NCBI RefSeq assembly: GCF_963666145.1
Contig: NZ_OY762614.1
Coordinates: forward strand, 4,082,501 to 4,146,500
Direction: 5' to 3'
DNA: 64,000 nt
Source of the DNA: an uncultured Desulfobacter sp.
GTDB taxonomy: Bacteria; Desulfobacterota; Desulfobacteria; Desulfobacterales; Desulfobacteraceae
Positions 55,066 to 64,000 of this stretch are shown piece after piece. A program made the position numbers and the translations under genes. How positions within the stretch are numbered: the first letter of the stretch is position 1; every line of letters begins with the position of its first letter. The notes below the pieces were generated by a model that made no database searches, was not told the origin of the DNA, and worked only from the letters and a program-made list of their open reading frames with translations.

Positions 55066-55303
55066 AACAATAGAAACGCCAGTGCTCATGGGGTTTTTCG
55101 GAGCAATAGAGTTTTTTTATAGACAGATTGTTGGGTTCTTAATTCCTCTAAGCTTTACTGTTTTTTTGATGAGAAAAGCTGATACTTTAAGGTTGTTTGT
55201 TAGAAGTCTCACCCCCTGTGGTATCCCCCCAGACCAAGCAGAAAAGTAACTGAGAGTTATTTAAAAGAAACAGACAAATTTTAACAGCCCATAATGGTTG
55301 CCA

Positions 55304-57436
55304 TCATTCATGAATGATCCCACGAATTTTTTCAACTAAAGCTTCCATAGAAAAAGGCTTCTGAAGAAATTGCATTCCGTCATCAAGAACACCGTGATGA
55401 GCAATCACATCAGCAGTATAACCGGAAATAAACAAACACTTCAAATTTTTAAAACGGCTTTGAAGCTCATTTGCTAAATCTCTCCCATTCATTCCCGGCA
55501 TGATGACATCGGTTATCAGCAAATCAATATCGCTTTTAAATGAATTTACTATATCGATTGCATCAGCAGGATTGGATGCTTTTAGGACCGTATATCCCTG
55601 CCGCTCCATCATCATCGAAGTCATCTCCAAAATGGCCTTCTCATCTTCGACCATCAAAATAGTCTCAGACCCTTTTGGGATATCTTTGAGAATATTCTGG
55701 TTTAGCCTTTCTGGTATGCTATCAGCAGATTTAGGTAAATATATTTTGACGGATGTACCATGCATCGGTTCACTGTATACATCTATAAAGCCATTGTTTT
55801 GCTTTACAATCCCGTAAACGGTGGCCAATCCCAGACCGGTACCTTTACCTAAAGATTTAGTTGTGAAAAAAGGTTCAAAGATATTTTTTCTTATTTCAGA
55901 ACTCATACCATAACCCGTATCGCTCACGGTCAATACAACATAATCACCAGGCTTAAAACTTGGGTGGTCTATGCAATAATTTTCATCAATCGAAAAACTT
56001 TCTGTCTCAATGATAACCTTTCCCACATCTTTTATCGCATCTCTTGCGTTGACACATAAATTTGCCAATATTTGATCAATTTGGGAGGGGTCAATTTTGA
56101 CGGGCAATAAGTTTATTTTGGGTGACCAGGAAAGTTCAATGTTTTCTCCGATTAAACGTCTCAACATTTTTAACATGCCCTCTATCGCATCATTGAGATC
56201 CAGAACTTTAGGCTCTATGGTCTGCTTTCGGGCGAAGGCTAATAATTGCCTGGTTAGATTGCTTGACCTTTCCCCCGCCTTTTTTATCTCTTTTAAATTG
56301 TTGATAATCGGATCGTCTTGATCAACATTTCCTTGAATAATTTCTGTATTACCTAGAATAATACTTAGCATATTGTTAAAGTCATGGGCAACGCCACCGG
56401 CGAGCCTTCCAATAGATTCCATTTTCTGAGCCTGGTTTAATGCCGTTTCTAATTTTTTTCTTTCTAGTTGGGCTTTCTTTTCGTCGGTGACATCTTGAAT
56501 TACACCAAACACTTTTAACGGCGCTTCTGAATCATTTCTGGATAATTCCGCAATGGATCGAATTATCCTGTTTTCAGGGCCTGAAACTGGATGTATTTCA
56601 AATTCAAGATCATATGGAATGTCTTTTTCAATAAGATCGATAAGGGCCTGGTGAACCCTTTTTCTTTCCGGTATACAACTTTCAACTTTTTCAATGGAGA
56701 ATGTATTACTATCCGGATCAAATCCGAAAATCCGTTTTGCCTGCTCCGACCCCCAGAATAATTCAGTTACTATATCATATTCCCAATTCCCCACCTGTCC
56801 CATTCTCTGGGCACTCTTATACCGTTGTTCATTTTCTTTCAGCAATTGTTCGGACTTAATTCGCTTTCGGCGGTTTATGAGCAGGCTGCCCAAAAGAACC
56901 GTTCCTGCAGGGAATATCAACATTACAGGCAGGCTAATTTTTGAAAGCACTCCCAAAACCACCGCTCGTGGCAAGGTCAGCATCGAAAGTAACATCAAGC
57001 CATGAGTCACGCATCCCATTAAATACAAACTTTTACTTGAGATCGAATCCAAGTCAGTTGTCATAAAATGTCGCCAACCTAAGCCTACTGCACCGGATGT
57101 TACAATAACGGCAAATCCAGTCCATGCTCCAGCCCCGCCAAGGTACAGTCGGAATCCTCCGGTCATGATTATAGCGGCCACTGTCGGTACCGTCCCGAAA
57201 AACAATCCGCAGAGGCTCAAAAGAATAGATCTCGTATCAAATATTATACCAGGAAGGAACTCCCATGGATTTTTCATTATCGCTAATCCAATGAGACCAA
57301 GAATAAGGCCAATAGGAATTTGCTTTGATGGAGCCTTTTCTTCGGTTTGCCTAAAAACCACTATATCGTAGATTAAGACTAACGAAACGAGCAATGCTGC
57401 ATTATTGATGAGGCCGATGAAAGTGGAAATTGTCAC
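55304..57436 (-). CDS. hybrid sensor histidine kinase with LytS-type membrane domain
   Basis: 710 residues. Residues 1-195 form about six membrane segments of the 5TM-LYT type (GLILGLIGLAIM, LCGLFFGTVPTVAAI, MTGGFRLYLGGAGAW). Then a coiled linker, a PAS domain (about 205-325), HisKA with GGVAHDFNN (phospho-His near 352), HATPase with NARDAI, DTGYGM and GKGTGLGLATVYGIVKQ, and a receiver domain with LMVEDEK, the phospho-Asp in LLITDVIMPGMNG and KPFS. The signal is unknown. No separate response regulator is adjacent, so output may go through a phosphorelay. Confidence 0.93.
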   Translation of the reverse strand: MTISTFIGLINNAALLVSLVLIYDIVVFRQTEEKAPSKQIPIGLILGLIGLAIMKNPWEFLPGIIFDTRSILLSLCGLFFGTVPTVAAIIMTGGFRLYLGGAGAWTGFAVIVTSGAVGLGWRHFMTTDLDSISSKSLYLMGCVTHGLMLLSMLTLPRAVVLGVLSKISLPVMLIFPAGTVLLGSLLINRRKRIKSEQLLKENEQRYKSAQRMGQVGNWEYDIVTELFWGSEQAKRIFGFDPDSNTFSIEKVESCIPERKRVHQALIDLIEKDIPYDLEFEIHPVSGPENRIIRSIAELSRNDSEAPLKVFGVIQDVTDEKKAQLERKKLETALNQAQKMESIGRLAGGVAHDFNNMLSIILGNTEIIQGNVDQDDPIINNLKEIKKAGERSSNLTRQLLAFARKQTIEPKVLDLNDAIEGMLKMLRRLIGENIELSWSPKINLLPVKIDPSQIDQILANLCVNARDAIKDVGKVIIETESFSIDENYCIDHPSFKPGDYVVLTVSDTGYGMSSEIRKNIFEPFFTTKSLGKGTGLGLATVYGIVKQNNGFIDVYSEPMHGTSVKIYLPKSADSIPERLNQNILKDIPKGSETILMVEDEKAILEMTSMMMERQGYTVLKASNPADAIDIVNSFKSDIDLLITDVIMPGMNGRDLANELQSRFKNLKCLFISGYTADVIAHHGVLDDGMQFLQKPFSMEALVEKIRGIIHE

Positions 57437-57781
57437 AATCTATCCTTATTTTAATTCCATAATACTGCATCATTAATAAAATATTAAAAGCTCAAAGATT
57501 TGAATGGTCTCCTTGAGAGAAGGTGTTCTCATCGGAGGTATATCGTTAGATACCACCTGAACCATTTTTTTGGGGACTTTTTCCACGTTACACAAAGAAA
57601 TACAAAAAAGCAATTAATCGGAGATAAAGTAAATCAAAACCCCACAATCATGGTATACAGGCTCGCTCAAACCTATCTGAGAACAGCATCAAATAACAGA
57701 AGAAGTCAACACTGCCATTGAGAAGGGGCTCTGCCCGGCATCATAAAATAAAAGGCTCGTTTTCGATTCTTTTATTCTTTT
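57437..57781. other. non-coding gap
   Basis: Divergent-like spacer between the - strand kinase start and the 3' end of the - strand cysteine-cluster gene. A 73-codon frame at 57500-57721 is basic, lacks a ribosome site and has no motif. I see no repeat or clear promoter. Confidence 0.5.
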
Positions 57782-58327
57782 TCAAAATACGTCTCGAATA
57801 TCTTTTATTAGATTTAGTTGGTTCGAAACTAAATAATCATAGCATTTATCTATTTCAGTAAATTGAATTTGAGGGAATTCAAAATTATTACAGATATCTT
57901 TTTCACACCATCTTGGAATATCGTTTATTGATAAGTGTCTTCGACATAAAAACGGTCTATATTCATAAATTGAGCAACTACCCTCAGTTAAAAATGGACA
58001 GGCATTTTTATTGGAGGTGTTTATTAATTTTTTGATTTTGGTATGTTTTTTTATAAATTCAACCTCTAAAGGGGATATAGTTATTGGATAATAGCAGCAA
58101 TGACAGCACCCTCTTTTGCATATCGAATAATTACTAACGTATTCATAAATGATATCCATTTCTTTGAACAGAAGTCCAATTTTCCGTAACTCGCTAAATT
58201 TATTTTTAATGACTTTGTTAAATATCTCCTGCTCCCTTTTTATCAACGACGGGGGGGCGTTATCCCGAATTAATACAAATTTAGCTTTCGCAATATTATA
58301 AGCCTGCTTGTATTTATCCTGATCCAT
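57782..58327 (-). CDS. YkgJ-like cysteine cluster protein
   Basis: 181 residues. Cysteine pattern CKRGCCHCCYYPITISPLEVEFI and, further on, CPFLTEGSCSIYEYRPFLCRRH match the YkgJ/zinc- or iron-binding cluster family (Fe-S or Zn, function not settled). N-terminal half is helical and basic. It stands alone in an AT-rich stretch. Confidence 0.85.
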   Translation of the reverse strand: MDQDKYKQAYNIAKAKFVLIRDNAPPSLIKREQEIFNKVIKNKFSELRKIGLLFKEMDIIYEYVSNYSICKRGCCHCCYYPITISPLEVEFIKKHTKIKKLINTSNKNACPFLTEGSCSIYEYRPFLCRRHLSINDIPRWCEKDICNNFEFPQIQFTEIDKCYDYLVSNQLNLIKDIRDVF

Positions 58328-58620
58328 TTCCTAACTCCCTTATTTCGATTCAACATCAGAAGGCGAAGCCAAAGATTGAGCTTTAATAAAAGTATCAAAC
58401 GTTTGCCGGATAGAAGTCACGTCCCACACTATATTTAGGGTGGGAAATTTCGTTTCCTAAAAAATTATTGAAAATGAATTTTTTATCGTTACGCTCACCG
58501 GCTTTTCCTGCGCAGCACCTTGTTTTATAAAGCCCTGAAAAAATTAGTCAGACCTTAAGATATTTGTTGCATACTGTTATACAAAACAATCAGAGTCCTC
58601 GTTCACTGGCAACCAAGATC

Positions 58621-59622
58621 TCATACACTCCCGGATTCGAGTGCGTAAACCACCTCTCTATTATAGTTAAATTCCAATTTTTCTTTTCTAATCCAATTTT
58701 CGTTTGTTTTATCCCATATATGAGTCCTCTTCCTTCCTCCCTTTGGAGGTCTCTCCTCCGATCGAGGATAAACGCAAAGTGTAATTGTGAATAGGTCGTC
58801 AAGAGCACGCGCAATCATATTAATATACATAGGGACACAAAGTTTGTCAGATGTATCGAACTCAAATTCTGATCTATCAAGCTTTTCAATGTCGGACGGT
58901 ATTGTTGAAGCAAGTTCGACTCCTCTTGGGCTTAGCTTAAAAATCTTAATCGGGTCTAAAACATTTTGTCCATTATCAACGTTAAGTCGTAAAATATAAC
59001 CACCAGGTACCGCAACAGATCGAATCATCGTTTCTTCAACCGTAATTAGTCCGAGATCAATAAGTCCATTTAAGGACTCTCGACTCATCATGCAATCAAT
59101 AATTTCCTGTGATGCTGCGAAAATGTAGCCAAAGAAGGAAAATAAATCGACAGCTCGTTTGAATCCTTGAACATCACGTCGTTCCATCAGGCGTAGTGAA
59201 TCTAATGCTCTGAGTGAAACTTTTTGTTGTTCAGAATTTGTTTGATGTGCAAATGCTTTAGCCCATAACTCTTGCATGACACTATCAGAAACGTTTTCGA
59301 CAGCAGAAAACCATTGTGCAAACCAGTCTTCTTCAATTATTCGTCGATTATCACTCGGTGTCTCAAGGGCCATTTCTAAAGCAAGCTCCATCACGTTTTC
59401 ATAATTAAGTTGTTTTCGAAGTGTTAAGTATTCTTGCCTTGCAACCATCCGTTTAGCCAAAGCTGATGGGTCTGCGTCACGAATAACAGAAGCAAATTTT
59501 TCGTGCAAAGCAGCGACCACTGCATCTTTGGTTTGTCCACGTCGATTCGTGGCGGATTTGGCTAGCTCAGCCCCGGCGGGTTTCACTAAATCAACTATTG
59601 GTTTAATTAATGAAAAATCCAT
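58621..59622 (-). CDS. DUF2806-like protein
   Basis: 333 residues. EEDWFAQWFSAVENVSDSVMQELWAKAFA followed by VSLRALDSLRLMERRDVQGF is the pattern of DUF2806, a family of unknown function often found in accessory islands. The C-terminal half has beta character and ends in a basic segment with RPPKGGRKRTHIWDK. No neighbour of obvious function. A defence role is conceivable but unsupported. Confidence 0.75.
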   Translation of the reverse strand: MDFSLIKPIVDLVKPAGAELAKSATNRRGQTKDAVVAALHEKFASVIRDADPSALAKRMVARQEYLTLRKQLNYENVMELALEMALETPSDNRRIIEEDWFAQWFSAVENVSDSVMQELWAKAFAHQTNSEQQKVSLRALDSLRLMERRDVQGFKRAVDLFSFFGYIFAASQEIIDCMMSRESLNGLIDLGLITVEETMIRSVAVPGGYILRLNVDNGQNVLDPIKIFKLSPRGVELASTIPSDIEKLDRSEFEFDTSDKLCVPMYINMIARALDDLFTITLCVYPRSEERPPKGGRKRTHIWDKTNENWIRKEKLEFNYNREVVYALESGSV

Positions 59623-60090
59623 GAGATTAATTTGATAATAAATAACTATTTAGTTTTTTTGTTTAAGTAAGAGTTTGTAATGTTATCCCGTTAAAAAAAT
59701 GAAAACAGGATAAACTTCAAATAACAACCATGCAACCGGATGTAAATGGAAATATCGAATGAATCCCATTGAGAAAAATAAAACGAAGCATTTATGGTAT
59801 TTTTCCGGGGGTATCAAGGAAAAAATCCGGTCAGCATTACCAGAACGATTGAACCCTTTGAAAGTTAGTTGATATTCAGAGGGGTCACAGAATGCTCGCT
59901 TTGTTCAGGATTTAATCGGAGGCAGGAGTATGTTCTATTAAATTGATTCTGGTGAATCTCCGAGAATTAACGAAAACAATGTGTTAAGTGAACTCTTTCC
60001 TAAACCACATAACTTCTTAAAAAGTACGTTGTACGCCCGTTCCGCTCCAGTGATTTATTATGAGTGCTCCCGTTGAGCAAATGACTATGG
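59623..60090. repeat. non-coding region with direct repeat copy 2
   Basis: 59677-59800 repeats 53891-54013 on the same strand. It is followed by TTTTTCCGGGGG, matching sequence past a 60-base indel in copy 1, but no recombinase gene follows here. The remainder (59801-60090) shows no gene. Confidence 0.7.
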
Positions 60091-60336
60091 TCAATTGGTA
60101 AGGTAAATTACAACCACTGCAATAATAATAAACCCAAGACAGCTACATAAAAAGCCACCCTTATTATACCGTTGCATAAAGTCATATTTTACTTTTTGCG
60201 GATATCGTCCTAAGGTAAGCAATTTACAAAAAGGCCACCCAACATAGTAGCAAAAAAAGTTGAAAAAAATATTGATGAATATTTGTGCCAACACCTCAAC
60301 AATACCTTTCCCTACTTCTTCAATAAAATCATTCAT
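60091..60336 (-). CDS. small membrane protein
   Basis: 81 residues with two hydrophobic segments (IFINIFFNFFCYYVGWPFC and FIIIAVVVIYL) separated by a basic loop (LGRYPQKVKYDFMQRYNKGG). ATG 60336 has AGGTG seven bases upstream on its strand. No family recognised. Confidence 0.6.
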   Translation of the reverse strand: MNDFIEEVGKGIVEVLAQIFINIFFNFFCYYVGWPFCKLLTLGRYPQKVKYDFMQRYNKGGFLCSCLGFIIIAVVVIYLTN

Positions 60337-60356
60337 TTGATGGCACCTCATTTATA

Positions 60357-60433
60357 CCGTTGACGTTCAGGACCCGCCGAGCGAAGCAAAGGCCTATTAG
60401 CCGAAGGCAGCCCTACGAGGTCCGATGCAACGA
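60357..60433. repeat. GC-rich imperfect inverted repeat
   Basis: Outer CGTTG (60359) with CAACG (about 60428) and inner GGACC with GGTCC enclose a GC-rich core; base composition stands out in an AT-rich area. Not a standard attC (see rejected items). It separates two - strand genes. Confidence 0.5.
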
Positions 60434-60437
60434 CTGA

Positions 60438-60968
60438 TTATCTTTCAGGTGTTCTCATAATTGGATGTTTTTCCACTAACCCCGAAAAATTTAGCACGAT
60501 ATCCTTTACAGCTTTGATACGATTCAAATCCAATATCAAACCTCCTTTATTTAAAACAATTTTATCCCTCTCAATCCTTATTATTGTTTCAAATGCAAAT
60601 TTTGTGTTTAACGTTTCAAACAGTTTCGCAGAAGAAAGATTAAGATTTTTAAAAATTTCAACGATTATAGCCTTTTCCTCGTCATTTAAACGATGTTCAC
60701 TCTTTCTCGTGTAAGGGAAATTTTCAGCTGGCCTGTAAAAAAAGCCACTGGCCTTTTTGGAAGGATTCAATTTTGAAACGTATTTCCAATTTGGAAAATC
60801 TTTAAAAAAATTTGATTTGAATAAAATAAGGATGGCCAATATTTTTACACTCTGCGGTGAAAATAGTTCTAAAATGGTGGCTTGCCCCCATTCCTGCGAT
60901 TTCTGGCTTAACTGAAAAAATTTTCCCCTTACAAGCGCCTTGAATTTCGCCAGTATTGAACAAACCAT
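60438..60968 (-). CDS. hypothetical protein
   Basis: 176 residues, basic. The C-terminal half has the rhythm of an alpha/beta domain (EEKAIIVEIFKNLNLSSAKLFETLNTKF, then LILDLNRIKAVKDIVLNFSGL). No recognisable family or membrane segment. Translation may begin downstream, since the first 40 residues look less conserved. Accessory gene in an AT-rich island. Confidence 0.5.
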   Translation of the reverse strand: MVCSILAKFKALVRGKFFQLSQKSQEWGQATILELFSPQSVKILAILILFKSNFFKDFPNWKYVSKLNPSKKASGFFYRPAENFPYTRKSEHRLNDEEKAIIVEIFKNLNLSSAKLFETLNTKFAFETIIRIERDKIVLNKGGLILDLNRIKAVKDIVLNFSGLVEKHPIMRTPER

Positions 60969-61177
60969 AAGAGATATATTTTGCGTTTAATTTTTTCGCA
61001 ATCGTTTTATATTTGAACCGTCTTTTTTGAATCAGAAAAAAATATGGGCCACCAACAAAAAATTGTTAAAATAATAATGAAATAGACAAAGTTCATTTTA
61101 CCGGATGCAAGTCATAAAATTGATTCGTACTGGTCTTTGAGCAGTAACAAAAATAATGCATAAAAAATATTTTATGT

Positions 61178-61360
61178 TTAGCCCTTATCATTAAAGTTTT
61201 TGTTTTCCAACCCGAGTATCTTTCTGCCTTTGAAAATCAAATATGCCCCCAATGGTGCTCCGAAACAGCAAATCCAAAGATCCCATTTACCGAAAAAATT
61301 TTCAAGGAGACTTATAAAGGGTGTTGAAATCGACCACCTAAATTTAATAAAATCAGACAT
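61178..61360 (-). CDS. small membrane-like hypothetical protein
   Basis: 60 residues with one hydrophobic segment (WDLWICCFGAPLGAYLIF) and a basic tail. Ribosome site is weak (TGAGA). May be genuine or chance. Confidence 0.35.
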   Translation of the reverse strand: MSDFIKFRWSISTPFISLLENFFGKWDLWICCFGAPLGAYLIFKGRKILGLENKNFNDKG

Positions 61361-61384
61361 ATTCTCAGTTTGTTAGGAGTTGAA

Positions 61385-61450
61385 AAAGCCTCTGTTTAGT
61401 TGTACTTTCAAGCGACCAAACACAAAAGAAAACAACGCCACAGAGGCTTT
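61385..61450 (+). repeat. inverted repeat before the transposase
   Basis: AAAGCCTCTGT (61385-61395) and ACAGAGGCTTT (61440-61450) pair perfectly with the ATG directly after. It may be the IS end or a translational control hairpin. A matching end after 62950 was not found by eye. Confidence 0.55.
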
Positions 61451-62950
61451 ATGCATAGAAAAAATATCAGGCGGCTCATCACAAAGCAATTAAAAAAGAG
61501 TTTTCCGAACTGGAAAACGATGACAAGGGCGTCCAAAAAAGAACTGACAGAACAAATCATGATGGAGATTGTGGAGCAATACGATTATTCTCAATCTCTG
61601 GACATCCCCATCGAGGACCTCATAGGTATTGAAGCTCAATCCCCTACAGCAGGCATTCGTAGTCTTCCTGAAATGGCATCTTACATTGAGAATTTTCATT
61701 CCGATAACCTGTTTAATTTTGACACCCTGAAAAAGCCATACCCTGAAATTGTAGATCAGGAATTGCAGTTTATTGACCAACTCATAGATGACCAGCTTAT
61801 CAATAGCTTGATCGCGCCCGATGGTTACTCCGCTGCACACAGGGATATTCAGCCCTACCAATTATTTCGGATGGAGCTGTTAAAAATTATCAAATATCCT
61901 GAAATCAGTTACAGGAAATTTTGCAGCGATGAATATTTTGGCAAAGAGCGAAAGCAAAACAGGCGTTTTATTCGGTTGTCGTTAAAGGCTAAAAAACAGG
62001 TAGATCATACTGAATTATGTCATTTCCGGAGCGACCTGAAATTTAATCAATTGATGAACGTCCTGGTATATTTCCTCCACCATTTTTATAAATCGGGTTG
62101 TCTTGAGAATACCGTTATTCATGGTGTTGATTCCAGTGAACTGCCGTCCGAAGTCAATTATCCCCTTTGCGCCATTGAAATCAACGGCAAAAAAGTACGA
62201 ATTTATTCCGATCTGGACTGTGATTGTGGGAAACGCCGGAACAAAAGGGATAAGTCGCATTATGTCATTGGATACCGGATGCATACACTAACCGCTATTA
62301 ATCCCACAAACGGCCATAGCTTTCCATTGGTATCCCTTGTGGGGGCAGCGAATCATCACGACAGCCTGTTTCTGAAACCATTGATCAAGCTTGCTCAAGC
62401 ATTAGGCATTGATATTAAATTGATAACCGCAGACCAGGCTTACCACGATAGTGATGGTTCGGTTCTCAATGAAACAGGTGTCTATGTCGTGGCCCCTGCA
62501 TCGGAGCAAGCGAAATTGCCCGAGAATGTATTGCAATCTCCGGTGAGAGTTACCTGCAATGATTCTTGTGAAATTCCAATGGATTATCTGGGTACAACAC
62601 TGGATGGCCATGAATTTAGGTGTGGAGCAACGCCCGGCGAATGTATGTTTGCATCAAGTTGCCCTAAATCGAGAATAATTGGTTTTGATAACGGTCATTT
62701 CCAGCCAATGCCAACTTTTCATAACGGGTCGCAATCAGCAATCGAAATTCGAAAGAACTGCGAACGGCCTTTCAATTTGATGAAAAAAAGAGAAGGCCTT
62801 GAACAGACGAGAGTGAGAAGCCAGCATGGTGTAGTTGTCCGATCAGTATTGACGACAATTGTAACATTGTTGATTGAAATGGCTGGGACAAGACATAAAC
62901 CGCAGAAAAAAGATAATAAACAAAAGGAGTTGTTTGCCTCAACAGGATAG
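61451..62950 (+). CDS. IS1182-like DDE transposase
   Basis: 499 residues. DDE core: Asp in HGVDSSELPSEV, Asp in LITADQAYHDSDG, and a Glu probably in AIEIRKNCERPFN. KSHYVIGYRMHTLTAIN and FRCGATPGECMFASSCPKS (Cys cluster) fit large IS4/IS1182-type transposases. ATG 61451 is right after the hairpin; an earlier frame to 61400 has no family support. It appears intact. Confidence 0.8.
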   Translation: MHRKNIRRLITKQLKKSFPNWKTMTRASKKELTEQIMMEIVEQYDYSQSLDIPIEDLIGIEAQSPTAGIRSLPEMASYIENFHSDNLFNFDTLKKPYPEIVDQELQFIDQLIDDQLINSLIAPDGYSAAHRDIQPYQLFRMELLKIIKYPEISYRKFCSDEYFGKERKQNRRFIRLSLKAKKQVDHTELCHFRSDLKFNQLMNVLVYFLHHFYKSGCLENTVIHGVDSSELPSEVNYPLCAIEINGKKVRIYSDLDCDCGKRRNKRDKSHYVIGYRMHTLTAINPTNGHSFPLVSLVGAANHHDSLFLKPLIKLAQALGIDIKLITADQAYHDSDGSVLNETGVYVVAPASEQAKLPENVLQSPVRVTCNDSCEIPMDYLGTTLDGHEFRCGATPGECMFASSCPKSRIIGFDNGHFQPMPTFHNGSQSAIEIRKNCERPFNLMKKREGLEQTRVRSQHGVVVRSVLTTIVTLLIEMAGTRHKPQKKDNKQKELFASTG

Positions 62951-63267
62951 AATTTAATTTCAATGCTGATTTTTTTGAACCGATTGATTCAGTTAATACC
63001 GTTGTATCTGAAGTATAAGCAAGGCCACTATCTAACATAAAAATTGCGGCAAAAAACAAATTTCAGATTTTATAACGATAGAAATGGACTACCGGGTCTT
63101 AAAAAATCGAAATTCAAGCGCGTAGGCAGTTTAGACTCAGTTGAAAATTTGATTGATTCCAACACCCTTTTATAGACGAAAGAGAAACTAAAAGAATAGC
63201 GAAACCAACTATATGATAAAAATTTCCTTTTGATATCATGACAGAAACGCTCTAAATGCAATTTTCC
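62951..63267. other. non-coding region after the transposase
   Basis: AT-rich, no gene. Presumed right end of the insertion sequence is somewhere here but no terminal repeat was recognised. Confidence 0.5.
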
Positions 63268-63531
63268 TTATAATGGTTTTCCAAATTCGTTAGTCTTTAC
63301 TGAACAATTGGGACACCAGTACACATATCTATCTTTTTTTAGGAATAATATAATCCCCCCAATAATCAAGGCAAAAAAAGTTACAAATGGAACAAAACTT
63401 CCAGGGGTAATGAACCAAATTATTATAAACATCGGAATTGCCAAAGACAAAGAAAGTAGTCCACGTTTTCTTAAATCGATTATTTTTATTTTCGAATGAC
63501 AATTTAGACAGTTTAAATCTCTTTGTCCCAT
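63268..63531 (-). CDS. zinc-ribbon membrane protein
   Basis: 87 residues: CLNCHSK at the N-terminus and CPNCSVK at the C-terminus would form a split zinc ribbon, around two membrane segments (SLSLAIPMFIIIWFI and FVPFVTFFALIIGGIILFL). A compact, typical small membrane protein; function unknown. ATG preceded by GAAGAAATGG on its strand. Confidence 0.65.
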   Translation of the reverse strand: MGQRDLNCLNCHSKIKIIDLRKRGLLSLSLAIPMFIIIWFITPGSFVPFVTFFALIIGGIILFLKKDRYVYWCPNCSVKTNEFGKPL

Positions 63532-63714
63532 TTCTTCATTAGATATCAGAATGATATGTTTAAAATTTTATAAAAGCATAAATCAATTTTATTGGAGATT
63601 AACCACCCCGGACAAAGAAACGCAAGAATAAATTTTTTATATTAATAAATAGCGTCTGCCAAGCACCTCTTATGGGCCGGAAATATAGAAAACTTGAGGC
63701 GAGCCTTAATGGTA

Positions 63715-63972
63715 TCAATGTTCTCCAACCCTGATCCGAAAACACGCAGGATTACCAGGAGTAATGTTGTGTTTTGGCCCATTTAAACCAGGCTGGATTT
63801 CAACTCTTTCTCCTTCTTTTTTTTGTTTTTCGTTCCAGGTATCCCAATCGTATGTGAACTGATGAACTTCAGATAACGGATATCCGAATATAATGCCCCA
63901 TAAATCTTCCGGGATCTCATGTTCATGTTTTTGTATGAATTGAATTATCCTGGGAAATCTTGAAATGAACAC
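63715..63972 (-). CDS. small hypothetical protein near window end
   Basis: 85 residues (GTG start at 63972, uncertain). The middle has DLWGIIFGYPLSEVHQFTYDWD. No family. It lies about 15 bases from a C-run at the end of the window, which may mark a contig edge and an uncertain start. Confidence 0.45.
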   Translation of the reverse strand: MFISRFPRIIQFIQKHEHEIPEDLWGIIFGYPLSEVHQFTYDWDTWNEKQKKEGERVEIQPGLNGPKHNITPGNPACFRIRVGEH

Positions 63973-64000
63973 ATAAGCGTTACGCCCCCCCCCCCGTTCT

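Noticed and set aside
57500..57721. 73-codon + strand frame
   Set aside because: Basic, low-information sequence without start signal in a gap.
60357..60433. Integron attC site
   Set aside because: The inverted pair is CGTTG...CAACG, the opposite polarity to RYYYAAC...GTTRRRY, and no integron integrase or attI is near.
63070..63261. 63-codon - strand frame
   Set aside because: Phe/Ser-rich with no start signal; likely chance.
1..64000. CRISPR array
   Set aside because: No run of evenly spaced direct repeats was seen anywhere in the window.

Overview
The window reads as a chromosome segment of a deltaproteobacterium, most likely a Desulfobacter-type sulfate reducer (Desulfobacterales). This rests on the look of the housekeeping proteins and gene order and is an inference, not a database match. 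The first 14.9 kb is ordinary core genome: the C-terminus of a PilY1-like protein, thiC behind a TPP riboswitch, and a close-packed + strand run coaBC, UDG-like gene, xerC, hslV, hslU, argB, argD, argF, argH, lipoprotein, folK, transaldolase. It ends with tRNA-Gly and tRNA-Cys, a good sigma70-type promoter in front of them and a terminator behind. argG is missing between argF and argH, where an imperfect inverted repeat sits instead.

From about 15 to 40 kb lies an integrative or plasmid-derived conjugative element of IncP (RP4) type, all on the + strand apart from one small antisense gene. It starts next to tRNA-Cys with a winged-helix protein, a repeat region, a small protein with a DnaA domain I-like segment, and a DnaQ-like exonuclease carrying two TraK-like repeats. 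Then follow TraK, a Rha-type regulator, TraL, TraM, the mating-pair set TrbC-(TrbD/TrbE fusion)-TrbJ-TrbL-TrbF-TrbG-TrbH-TrbI, topoisomerase III, an ArdC/primase fusion, TraG (interrupted by a frameshift), TraF, TrbB, TrbM, TraJ and the TraI relaxase with a nested traH-like gene. No right-hand attachment site was found by eye.

From 40 to 64 kb the sequence is AT-richer and accessory. A three-gene + strand cassette (40.6-44.2 kb) encodes a DHH phosphoesterase, a protein with a C-terminal nucleoside phosphorylase domain, and an NMN adenylyltransferase-like protein. This looks like a nucleotide/NAD conflict system and is my leading candidate for something undescribed. Next comes a segment bounded by diverged inverted copies of a short tyrosine recombinase leader (44.5 and 51.0 kb). 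It holds a STAND NTPase with helical repeats, a convergent ATP-grasp ligase, a full-length tyrosine recombinase and a MITE-like insertion.

After this come hipBA, small orphan genes, a tyrosine recombinase with an A8 frameshift site, a hybrid sensor kinase, a YkgJ-type cysteine-cluster protein, a DUF2806-like protein, small membrane proteins and an IS1182-like transposase. The window ends in a run of C, which may mark a contig edge.

In the conjugative element, TraI/TraJ/TraK/TraH would act at oriT, TraG and TrbB/TrbE supply energy, the Trb proteins form the channel and pilus, and the topoisomerase, primase and ArdC-like domain process and protect incoming DNA. The 40-53 kb genes look like defence or stability cargo.
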